Assembly: GCA_000697455.1 (NCBI GenBank)
Contig: JNET01029247.1
Span: forward strand, 1 to 19,138
Source of the DNA: Basidiobolus heterosporus B8920
Lineage: Eukaryota > Basidiobolomycota > Basidiobolomycetes > Basidiobolales > Basidiobolaceae
Direction of reading: 5' to 3'
DNA length: 19,138 nucleotides
Of this stretch, positions 12,900 through 19,138 are shown piece after piece. Position 1 is the stretch's first letter, and every line of letters begins with the position of its first letter. The position numbers were made by a program, and so were the translations under genes. The notes beneath the pieces are model-generated. The model did not search any database, had not been told where the DNA came from, and was given only the letters and a program-made list of their open reading frames with translations.

Positions 12900-12922
12900 C
12901 TCATCTCTTATACTCTAGTTAA

Positions 12923-12958
12923 TTTATTTCGTTTAGTTTACATCAGATTTGGAATAAA
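12923..12958. terminator. Overlapping polyadenylation signals of two convergent genes
   Basis: Only 62 bases separate the stop codons of the ABCG gene (plus) and the DUF7137-like gene (minus). AATAAA on the plus strand (12953-12958) fits the ABCG gene, and AATAAA on the minus strand (12923-12928) fits the other. The 3' untranslated regions must therefore overlap. Confidence 0.5.
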
Positions 12959-12961
12959 TAA

Positions 12962-13817
12962 TCAATGGAACACCCTTTGTAATGCTAACACGACGAAGGA
13001 GGATATGCAGATACTAGCGATACTACTCTGGTAGGAGGTTGCTAAGGATAAATCACTCTGCGTGAGGGGTTTGTCATTGAAAATGTACATAGAAAAAAGC
13101 ATATCAAAAGGGTATAGCCCGCCAGCCACATAGTGTGCTCTCTCACCACGCTGGTCAGATATATATAGAGTATACCCTTTACTTTCTGTTAGAGCTGGGA
13201 GTGTTTGGTTCCATGCGGCAGTATCCCAAACCCACTCTCTTGCGGAGCCGGAAAGATTAGCAAGCAGGTATTGGGTTTGATGCAATGGGAGTTTAACGTG
13301 AATACTTAACCACTCCGGTTTAATCATTAGCTTTGGTTTATAAGTCCACTTGAATGTGATGTTTCTGCCTATAGGAAGAAGAGTATCTTTTCCCCAAATA
13401 TACTGTGGCTCGATTAATACCAATCTTGCTGGTTGTCCATTGTCGTAGTTGGTTTCTGATGCAGTATCGGCACTTGTAGTACTGCTTGGACCAGTGCTAC
13501 TCACACTAGTACTGCTTGGACTAGAGCTGCTTAAGCTGTTACTGCTTGAACTAGTGCCACTCGGACTAGAGCTACTCGAGTCAGTTCTGCTTGAACCGGT
13601 GCTACTCGGGCTAGGGCTATTCGAGTCAGTACTGCTTGAACCAGTACCACTCAGTGTGTGGGTAGTTGAGCTATCGGAGGCTAATATAAGGTTAGTGATT
13701 CAACTATAACTAGTATATATATAGAATCAATGAGTACGCACCTTGTTCTCCTAAAACGTGGGTTACACAGATCAATAAAGCCAACGCTAACGAGAGAAGT
13801 CTCAATAGATATGACAT
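12962..13817 (-). CDS. Secreted/GPI-type protein with one DUF7137-like domain (paralogue A)
   Basis: A predicted cell-surface glycoprotein of unknown function. Exons (minus): 13817-13742 and 13680-12962; 795 nt, 264 aa. Exon 1 encodes a signal peptide (MSYLLRLLSLALALLICVTHVLG) and ends in a phase-1 intron (13681-13741). Residues 26-95 are a Ser/Thr-rich stalk of short repeats. The domain (about 104-231) has RNITFKW, PEWLSIHV, YLLANLSGSA, EWVWDT, GYTLYISD and GGLYPFDMLFSMY. This is the pattern of fungal DUF7137 proteins (NVTFxW ... WDT ... YTLxIxD ... FxMY), recalled from memory. NIT and NLS are N-glycosylation sequons. The last about 20 residues are hydrophobic and fit a GPI-attachment signal or a membrane anchor. 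It forms a pair with the two-domain gene at 14975-16211. The gene structure is firm; the family name is moderately sure. Confidence 0.78.
13480..13660 (-). repeat. In-frame minisatellite encoding the Ser/Thr stalk of paralogue A
   Basis: The plus-strand core CTGCTTG recurs at 13482, 13512, 13542, 13587 and 13632, a spacing of 30, 30, 45 and 45 bases. The repeat therefore keeps frame and encodes degenerate 10- or 15-residue Ser/Thr/Pro units such as TGSSSTDSNSPSPSS. Such stalks are usually O-mannosylated in fungi, and their length often varies between strains. Confidence 0.75.
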
Positions 13818-13854
13818 GGTTGAAAACTAAAACGAAGCAATACCTAGTGTACAG

Positions 13855-13863
13855 CTTTAAATA
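13855..13863 (-). promoter_or_regulatory. TATA-like box of paralogue A
   Basis: Read on the minus strand, TATTTAAAG lies about 38 bases before the ATG at 13817. It is preceded by AACATTCAA, which also occurs just before the TATA box of paralogue B. Confidence 0.45.
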
Positions 13864-13903
13864 CATTGAATGTTGTGGTCCAACATTATTGATGATTACG
13901 AAG

Positions 13904-13925
13904 GTTTCTATGGAAGATCTATTCT
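13904..13925 (-). promoter_or_regulatory. Upstream block shared with paralogue B
   Basis: A 22-base block (plus strand begins GTTTCTATGGAA, ends CTATTCT) matches 16270-16291 with one difference. It lies 87 bases before the start codon here and 59 before that of B. It may be a regulatory element or a remnant of the duplicated unit. Confidence 0.45.
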
Positions 13926-14064
13926 CGTCCATCCTGATCCATATTTGGCAACTTTTGTCAACATCCAAGAATAGTTTGTGGACATCAGACTATCAAAATG
14001 CTTTTTTTTATCGGATTTTATCAAATGGAAGTTTCGAAACCACAGGCCAATCCTACTTGATTTC

Positions 14065-14577
14065 TTAATTCTCCTCATACATTTCTCTATGCTCTTTCAT
14101 AAGTTGCTGGTACTTTTCGTCTTCTTGCACTAACTTCAAAACCTTGCCAAAGATTCTTGCTGATTCTGCCTTAACGGGATCCTCCACATCTCGTGGAAGT
14201 TCGATTTTCCCTTCTTTAGCCCGTTTTCCCTTTCCTGTGATTTTCTCGCCCTCTTTGGCTTTTCGATACTTTCTACCTCCTTTGTGGTTCGCGTAACGTC
14301 GGGCTCGAGTGACTCCCATCTGGATGAACTTACGAGTCATGTCCATCCCGACAAAATCACCGGCTTCTTTATATTCCTCAAATTTGGTTTGCAAACTTTG
14401 GGAGGATTCCTTCGCGATCTCAGGTGTTCGAAAACGCCAGAAAGGAAGTAACTCAGATTTATAGGGTTCGACTAAAAGGACACCTTGTTCCCCCTTACCA
14501 ACCCGATATAAGTGTGGGTTGTCACGTAGGTTGAGTGTGGCATAGGGAAGACTATAGTCAAAAGGAGCCTTCGGCAT
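14065..14577 (-). CDS. DUF4385 family protein, intronless
   Basis: A 170-aa protein of unknown function. The first ATG is taken as start because the frame upstream of it has only a GTG. Family-type blocks: FDYSLPYATLNLRDNPHLYR (near the N-terminus), VGKGEQGVLLVEPYKSE, WRFRTPEIA, FVGMDMTRKFIQMG, TRARRYANHKGGRKY and DPVKAESARIF. As I recall the family, DUF4385 occurs in bacteria, some viruses, algae and fungi, so its distribution is patchy. A Lys/Gly-rich insert (about 105-125) separates the RRYANHKGG block from the C-terminal helix. No signal peptide or membrane segment is seen, so it is probably cytosolic. It lies between two DUF7137-like genes in the same orientation and, unlike every neighbour, has no intron in its coding region. 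A CTACAG just before the ATG could be an acceptor for a leader intron. Confidence 0.82.
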   Translation of the reverse strand: MPKAPFDYSLPYATLNLRDNPHLYRVGKGEQGVLLVEPYKSELLPFWRFRTPEIAKESSQSLQTKFEEYKEAGDFVGMDMTRKFIQMGVTRARRYANHKGGRKYRKAKEGEKITGKGKRAKEGKIELPRDVEDPVKAESARIFGKVLKLVQEDEKYQQLMKEHREMYEEN

Positions 14578-14974
14578 GACTGTAGTAAAGCAGTTTGCAG
14601 TCACAGGTTTTATTTAAAAGAGAACGTTATCCTGTATTTATCCTTGGTGATGTCATAGGATGAGGAAAGCAGTGAATGACCTATCGGATATTAGGGTAGT
14701 AGTGCGTGTGTGTGCGTGTGTGTGCGTGTGTGTGTGGTTTCGAATCTTTCACACCCGATCAATATTCATTAGGTGTCAAACTGTAGTGTGATCTAAATCA
14801 CCGGGCAGGTTATGGTTAGTTTTCGTCAACCAGACGTGATACAGCGCAAGATATATAGGCTATACGCACTAGCTTTTATTTATTATGTTGATAGTTGGTT
14901 TGTCTCAACATATAAATTTTGAATCAAGAAATGTTCGGATATCTACTGCTTTCTATCAAGGCTGGTATATGTAA
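14578..14974. other. Intergenic region with GT-rich microsatellite
   Basis: This is the DUF4385 upstream region and the 3' flank of paralogue B. It holds an alternating GT run with regular GC interruptions (14704-14737, unit about GTGTGTGTGC). No gene is seen. Confidence 0.65.
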
Positions 14975-16211
14975 TCAATAAGAAATCATTTGTGATACGA
15001 CCGCGAGTAAAGACAATCCAAAGCTAGTGATACTGATCTGAAGAGAGGTCACTGAGTTTAACTCACTCTTTATGCCGGGCTTGTCCGAGGTGTCCATCGC
15101 AAAACGCACACTAAAGGGAAATAGTCCGCCAGGCATAGGGTGCCCCACTCTCTCACCATGCTGATCGGAGATATACAGAATATATCCACTACTTGGTGTT
15201 AGTGTCTCATGTGTTTGATTTGTATCCCAAATCCACTCTCTTGCGGAGCCGGAAAGATTAGCAAGCAAGTATTGGGTTTGATGCAATGGGAGTTGAACGT
15301 GAATAGCCAGCCACTCCGGTTGAATCATTAGATCTGGACTGTACCTCCACTTGAATGTGATGTTTCGGCCTATGGAGAGATGAATTTGCTCCCCTGAGGC
15401 CTGTGGTTCAATTAATATCAGCCTTGCTGCTTGTCCATTATCATAGTGAGCAGTACTGTTGAAGCTATCAGAGCCAGGAGTATTAGTGCCGCCAATAGTA
15501 CTGTTCCTACTTGTCACACTATGTCCACAACGAGCCCCATTTTCACCGTTGCTGCTAGTAGGGCTATCACTGCAACCTATCGCCTGCGTGTTGGTGGAAT
15601 TGTCATTGAGAATGTACATAGAAAATCGCATATGGAAGGGAAATAATCCGCCATCCATATAGTTTCCTCCTCTTTCACCATGCTGATCGGAGATATACAG
15701 TCTATACCCCCTACCCGGTGTTAACGCCTGGTGTGTTTGATCCCATGAATTTGTATCCCAAACCCACTCAGTAGCTGAGCCGGAAAGATTAGCAAGCAGA
15801 TACTGGTTTGACTGCATTGGAAGCTGCATTGGAAGTTGAATGTGAATAGTCAACCACTCTGGTTGGATCATTAGCTCTTGACTGTACTTCCACTTGAATG
15901 TGATATTTCTACCTATAGGGAGAAGAACTTCTTGTCCCCAAACATACTTTGGCTCGGTCAATATCAATCTTGCCGGTCGTCCATCATCGTAGTTAGCAGT
16001 GTTGTTATTACTATTTCCAATATTGCCACCAGTCATAGAGGTATGCATAGGTGTATAGGTATTTGGGCTATTGAAACCTACGGTAGAGTTAGTAAGCACT
16101 ATTGCAACTTTAGCTAGCATATATAAAGTACACACCCATGTGCGCCAGAACGTGAGCTATACATAGTAAAAATACCAACGTTAAGGAGAGGGGCTTATGT
16201 ATATGTGGCAT
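14975..16211 (-). CDS. Secreted/GPI-type protein with two tandem DUF7137-like domains (paralogue B)
   Basis: A predicted surface glycoprotein. Exons (minus): 16211-16136 and 16077-14975; 1179 nt, 392 aa. Exon 1 encodes a signal peptide (MPHIHKPLSLTLVFLLCIAHVLA) and is exactly as long as exon 1 of paralogue A (76 nt), with the same phase-1 intron. Domain 1 (about 55-183) and domain 2 (about 237-353) each carry GRNITFKW, IQPEWL, YLLANLSGSA, a W(V/I)WDT block, Y(R/I)LYISDQHGER and GGLFPF. They are joined by an Asn/Ser/Thr-rich linker with two cysteines (about 194 and 209). Domain 1 has a duplicated LPMQ. In domain 2 the segment after WDT is a few residues shorter. The last about 20 residues are hydrophobic, fitting a GPI signal. 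Several N-X-S/T sequons are present. Function unknown. Confidence 0.8.
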
Positions 16212-16250
16212 AGTAGAAAGCAATATCGAGGTTAAGATGGTAACACAACC

Positions 16251-16257
16251 TTATATA
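16251..16257 (-). promoter_or_regulatory. TATA box of paralogue B
   Basis: Read on the minus strand, TATATAA lies about 40 bases before the ATG at 16211, the same spacing as in paralogue A. AACATTCAA stands just upstream in both genes. Confidence 0.5.
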
Positions 16258-16269
16258 CACTCTTTGAAT

Positions 16270-16291
16270 GTTTCTATGGAAAATCTATTCT
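16270..16291 (-). promoter_or_regulatory. Upstream block shared with paralogue A
   Basis: Counterpart of 13904-13925, with one difference in 22 bases. Flanking bases are much less similar, so this block is better conserved than its surroundings. Confidence 0.45.
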
Positions 16292-16523
16292 TTGCTTGCA
16301 CAGACATGTATTTAGGAGCTCGTCCTCTTATATCAGTATCGCTTACTAATTTACTATATAAAGGCTCATATAGATGCTAGTAAAGGATAGAGTAGTACCA
16401 TATGAAGGTCAACAAAGATGCCAGTAGAAGATGAAGTGGTAGTTGTATTTTACATGCGGTGAGGGTAAAGTTATTTGCCTAAACCAAACAAACGGGTTTG
16501 CCTATACTGTCGTACGGGTGAAT

Positions 16524-16856
16524 ATGAAGGCTATTTCAGCTACGGAAATGGTGGACTTTTTGATCTTTCATCTTGTGGCCGTTTCTCGTGCAGATACCAC
16601 CCAAGATTATTTCCCAGATAAGGCTAAAATTACCAGTTTATTTTTACTAAGAAAGCCATTGAACCAATGTGCTTCTTTCCTGAAGTTGGCAACCAAAACT
16701 GGTAACAAAGTGGTCATCGTAAATTCTACTGATGTTGGTTACTTGGAAGTAAGTCCCCACTGCTTACAGATTTTGCCATCTTGTGGCCTAAAACTGTTCA
16801 AGCTGCCAACGCAATACCTCGGAACATTCAGTATAATTCTCCCATTTCACTATTAA
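16524..16856 (+). CDS. Unassigned open reading frame, doubtful
   Basis: A 110-codon frame from the first ATG; the open frame reaches back to 16443 without another ATG. The product begins MKAISATEMVDFLIFHLVAV and contains LLRKPLNQCASFLKLATK and KVVIVNSTDVGYLE. I recognise no family. Another frame over 16490-16620 shows a loose spread of Cys residues that also matches nothing I know. It lies between the surface-protein gene and the LTR-like repeats, so a decayed repeat or chance frame is as likely as a gene. Confidence 0.2.
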   Translation: MKAISATEMVDFLIFHLVAVSRADTTQDYFPDKAKITSLFLLRKPLNQCASFLKLATKTGNKVVIVNSTDVGYLEVSPHCLQILPSCGLKLFKLPTQYLGTFSIILPFHY

Positions 16857-17104
16857 AACTTGGGTTCTGACGGACATTGATTTAGCCAGCCAAATTAGCA
16901 CAAAGAAACCCTGTTTCTGTTCAGATAATATACCATACATCATGCGCTATTCTTATGCACCTAGGGTTGAAGTTGTGCCTAAAAAGGTATAAATTTTGGT
17001 TGACTATACTTTCTACACTGTTGTAAACATCCTCTCCCCTACTCTCAGCAAAGTCCTAATTGTTGTCAACTATGTTGTTTATTTGTGCTGTGTGACAAAA
17101 TCTA
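16857..17104. other. Intergenic stretch before the repeat cluster
   Basis: AT-rich sequence with no open frame or repeat that I can support. Confidence 0.5.
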
Positions 17105-17338
17105 GTTTGTACTGCAAGATTTGGTAAATTATTGCAAGTGTTCCGGAAAACTAGAAGAATATGTGCCTTTCCCTTGTAGACTTATGAAAATCTCTTAATT
17201 TCTCATCTAATTATCTACACTAGATCTTGTTCAAATTCTTATAATTTAGCACCTAATTGCTAATACTAGATCTTATCCTCATCATTGGCGCATGACTTCT
17301 CCTTGCCCAAAATTTCACAATTAGGTTCTACTAACAAG
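17105..17338. mobile_element. Old, diverged fragments of the LTR-like repeat family
   Basis: Bases 17105-17190 resemble the inner part of the solo LTR-like element (near 18085-18165, same orientation, minus). Bases 17228-17338 resemble the first about 110 bases of the family in plus orientation, starting TGTTCAAATTC and including TAATTTAGCACCTAATT. Both are clearly more diverged than the other copies, so they are probably older insertions. No coding part is present. The element is broken. Confidence 0.5.
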
Positions 17339-17385
17339 TGTTGAAATTAAGTTAGTTTAGCACCCAACTAGTCATATAGTTAGGT
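17339..17385 (+). mobile_element. Short fragment of the start of the LTR-like repeat
   Basis: TGTTGAAATTAAG followed by TTTAGCACCCAACTAGTCAT matches the start of the family for about 45 bases and then the similarity fades. It directly follows the older fragment, which suggests nested or repeated insertion. Broken. Confidence 0.4.
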
Positions 17386-17479
17386 ATACGACTTATGTTT
17401 TTGTATTTATGAGATATTTGGAGAAGTTGAAATGCCAAAGATCATTTTGATTTAATTCCAAGTTTGTGAAATGTTAGAT

Positions 17480-18426
17480 TGTTGAAGAATCTTAAACATG
17501 TCCAGATAAGTTGAAATTTGTTCCGAAAGAGTTAGGGTTAGGGGGAGGAACACTACCAGAAGGTGTAACATCTATTTATCAACTTAAACAAGAAATAATA
17601 AATAAATAAGCCAGTTTTGAATAAAGAATTCACAGAAATTATAAAGAAGTTGAGATAACAGAGTTTCCTAGTGAGTTAGGCCTAAGAGTATTCCAGATTG
17701 GATGGAACCAAGAGTAGAGTTTTGCAGAATGGATGGGGCCAGTAATAGAGTTTTTCAGAGTAGAGAGTTTCAGTTGTAGAGTATATAAGAGTAGAGAAAG
17801 TCAGTAGTAGATAGCAGAGAGTTCCTAGTAAGCTAGGCCTAAGAGTTGCAGAGAGCATGATGCAACTAGAGAAGGTGCCTTTAGTTCCTTCCTTGTTGAT
17901 CTTGAGAGTTGTAGAGTAGAAGAGAGAAAGAGAACAAGAGAGAAGAGAAAAATGTGGAGGGTGGGAGGAAAATTAGAGATTGAGAGAGTAAAGGGTTAGG
18001 GTATAGTAGTTGTGGCAAGGGTAAGGGCTTGAAATAAAAAAGAGAACAGGGGGTCTGGGGGATGCAATCCCCCATGTATGTTGTGAGATTCTGGGAGTTA
18101 TTGGAAGTGATTTGGAGAATTAGAAGAATATGTGGTTTTCACTTATTGATTTATTGAATGTAAAGTTAGAATTTATACTTTTGTCAAGAAGTAAACAAAA
18201 CAACGTGTAGAATATGTTAAGGAAGGTCCCAGGAACATGTGTGCAAAGTTTGGGGTCATTTGGACATGTTTGAAAAAGTCAAGTATTCTGGGTACTTCTC
18301 AGTTAGTGAAAATATTCTAAGTAAAACCCGAGTGTGAATTTTGGGTGAGAGGAAATTGGTAAGTAAATATAATAAGGGTGAGATCAAGTATGAATAATTA
18401 GGTGCTAAATTATGTGAATTTCAACA
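17480..18426 (-). mobile_element. Solo LTR-like element, about 947 bp, ends TG...CA
   Basis: Read on the minus strand, it starts TGTTGAAATT and ends TTCAACA, giving a 7-base terminal inverted repeat with the TG...CA ends typical of retrotransposon LTRs. Inside are a TATATA promoter-like motif and long pyrimidine-rich stretches. Two parts of it recur nearby: the first about 300 bases at 18886-19138 (opposite orientation) and the last third at 18556-18885 (same orientation). I see no coding region next to it and no matching target-site duplication, so I read it as a solo LTR or a remnant of a larger element. The superfamily cannot be told without the internal part. An alternative is a non-autonomous foldback element. 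Confidence 0.6.
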
Positions 18427-18555
18427 ATGTGCACCCCTGAAATCTGGAAAGGTACTTGAAAATATAAATTTTCGTAGTCAAAGTCAAGATTTTTATGCAC
18501 TGGCTCAGGGTAAGGATTTCTTACCTTTTTTTTAAACTTCAATATGTTTATTTTA
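18427..18555. other. Unassigned spacer between LTR-like copies
   Basis: 129 bases that match no other part of the window by eye. It contains a run of T and no recognisable signal. It could be original host DNA or an internal piece of the element. Confidence 0.4.
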
Positions 18556-18885
18556 TTAGGGTAGGGGGAGGAAAACCACCAAAAGGTGTAATATCTATTT
18601 ATCAACTTAAACAAGAAATAATTAATAAATAAGCTAGTTGTGAATAAAGCACTCATACAAATCATAAAGAAGTTGAGATAATAGAGTTTCCTAATAGGCT
18701 TGGCCCAAGAGAGTTCCTGATTGGATGGGGCCAAGAGTTGAGTTTTCCAGAATGAATGGATCCATTAGTAGAGTTTTTCAGAGTAGAGAGTTTCAGTAGT
18801 AGAGTATATTATATTAGAGAGAGCAGTAGTAGATAGCAGAGTGTTCCTAGTAGGCTGGGCCTAAGAGTTGAAGATAGCTTGATGC
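18556..18885 (-). mobile_element. Partial second copy of the LTR-like repeat (3' part)
   Basis: It matches 17532-17863 along its whole length in direct orientation, with scattered differences. Similarity stops sharply at both sides. On the right it ends where a plus-oriented copy begins, which fits insertion of one copy into another. Broken, no coding part. Confidence 0.6.
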
Positions 18886-19138
18886 TGTCAAAATTTACAT
18901 AATTTAGCACCAAATTACTCATACTTGATCTCACCCTTATTATATTTACTTAGCAATTTCCTCTTACCCAAAATTCACACTTGGGTTTTACTTGGAATAT
19001 TTTCACTAACTTAGAAGTACCCAGAATACTTGACTTTTTCAGACATGTCCAAATGCTTTATTCACTTCTTGACAAAAGTATACATGCCAACCTTACATTC
19101 AATCAATCAATAAGTGAAAACCACATATTCTTCTAATC
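18886..19138 (+). mobile_element. LTR-like repeat copy running off the right edge
   Basis: It begins TGTCAAAATT and is, in reverse complement, a close match to 18119-18426. It forms the right arm of a large inverted repeat whose arms are separated by 459 bases. The copies differ in length because the left arm holds extra internal sequence. The rest lies outside the window, so whether this belongs to a longer element cannot be said. Confidence 0.6.

Noticed and set aside
13449-13709. Plus-strand frame rich in Leu-Leu-Glu repeats, possible coiled-coil protein
   Set aside because: It is the antisense shadow of the Ser/Thr stalk minisatellite of the surface-protein gene on the minus strand.
14704-14737. 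Regular GTGTGTGTGC units as a possible CRISPR-like or regulatory array
   Set aside because: This is a simple microsatellite without spacers.
17993-18006. TTAGGG-type motifs near the right edge as a sign of a chromosome end
   Set aside because: They are single units inside the LTR-like repeat, with no array.
18405-18734. Minus-strand open frame of 109 codons in the repeat cluster
   Set aside because: It spans a repeat copy, its spacer and part of another copy, and resembles no known protein.

Overview
The window looks like nuclear DNA of a fungus. The genes are interrupted by short spliceosomal introns (about 50-100 bp, GT...AG, several with a CTAAC-type branch point). The DNA is AT-rich, CCCTAA/TTAGGG telomere-type runs occur inside an intergenic region, and the gene set fits a fungus: an Yck-type casein kinase I, an ECM3/auxin-efflux-like carrier, and secreted DUF7137-like surface proteins with glycosylation motifs. 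I cannot place the phylum. An early-diverging lineage or a basidiomycete are both possible.

Layout, left to right: a 7-exon RasGAP gene (minus, 157-2147); about 2 kb of AT-rich DNA without a convincing gene; a 4-exon auxin-efflux-carrier/PIN-like transporter (plus, 4141-5645); a convergent 7-exon JMJD7-type JmjC lysyl hydroxylase (minus, 5801-7237); a 7-exon casein kinase I (minus, 7857-9509); a divergent intergenic region with telomere-like repeats; a 6-exon ABCG half-transporter (plus, 10624-12899); two DUF7137-like secreted-protein paralogues (minus, 12962-13817 and 14975-16211) flanking an intronless DUF4385 gene (minus, 14065-14577); an unassigned ORF; and from about 17.1 kb to the right edge a nest of copies of one LTR-like repeat family, including one apparently full-length solo LTR.

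For each multi-exon gene I rebuilt the splicing by hand. In all of them the summed exon length is a multiple of three and the joined protein follows the family pattern across the junctions. The genes do not form one pathway. RasGAP and the membrane-type casein kinase are signalling proteins, the carrier and ABCG protein are membrane transporters, JMJD7 modifies translation-linked GTPases, and the DUF7137 pair probably acts at the cell surface. The most distinctive locus is 12.96-16.3 kb: a duplicated surface-protein gene with one domain in one copy and two in the other, a Ser/Thr repeat stalk in only one, the same intron in both, a shared upstream block, and an intronless gene of patchy distribution between them.
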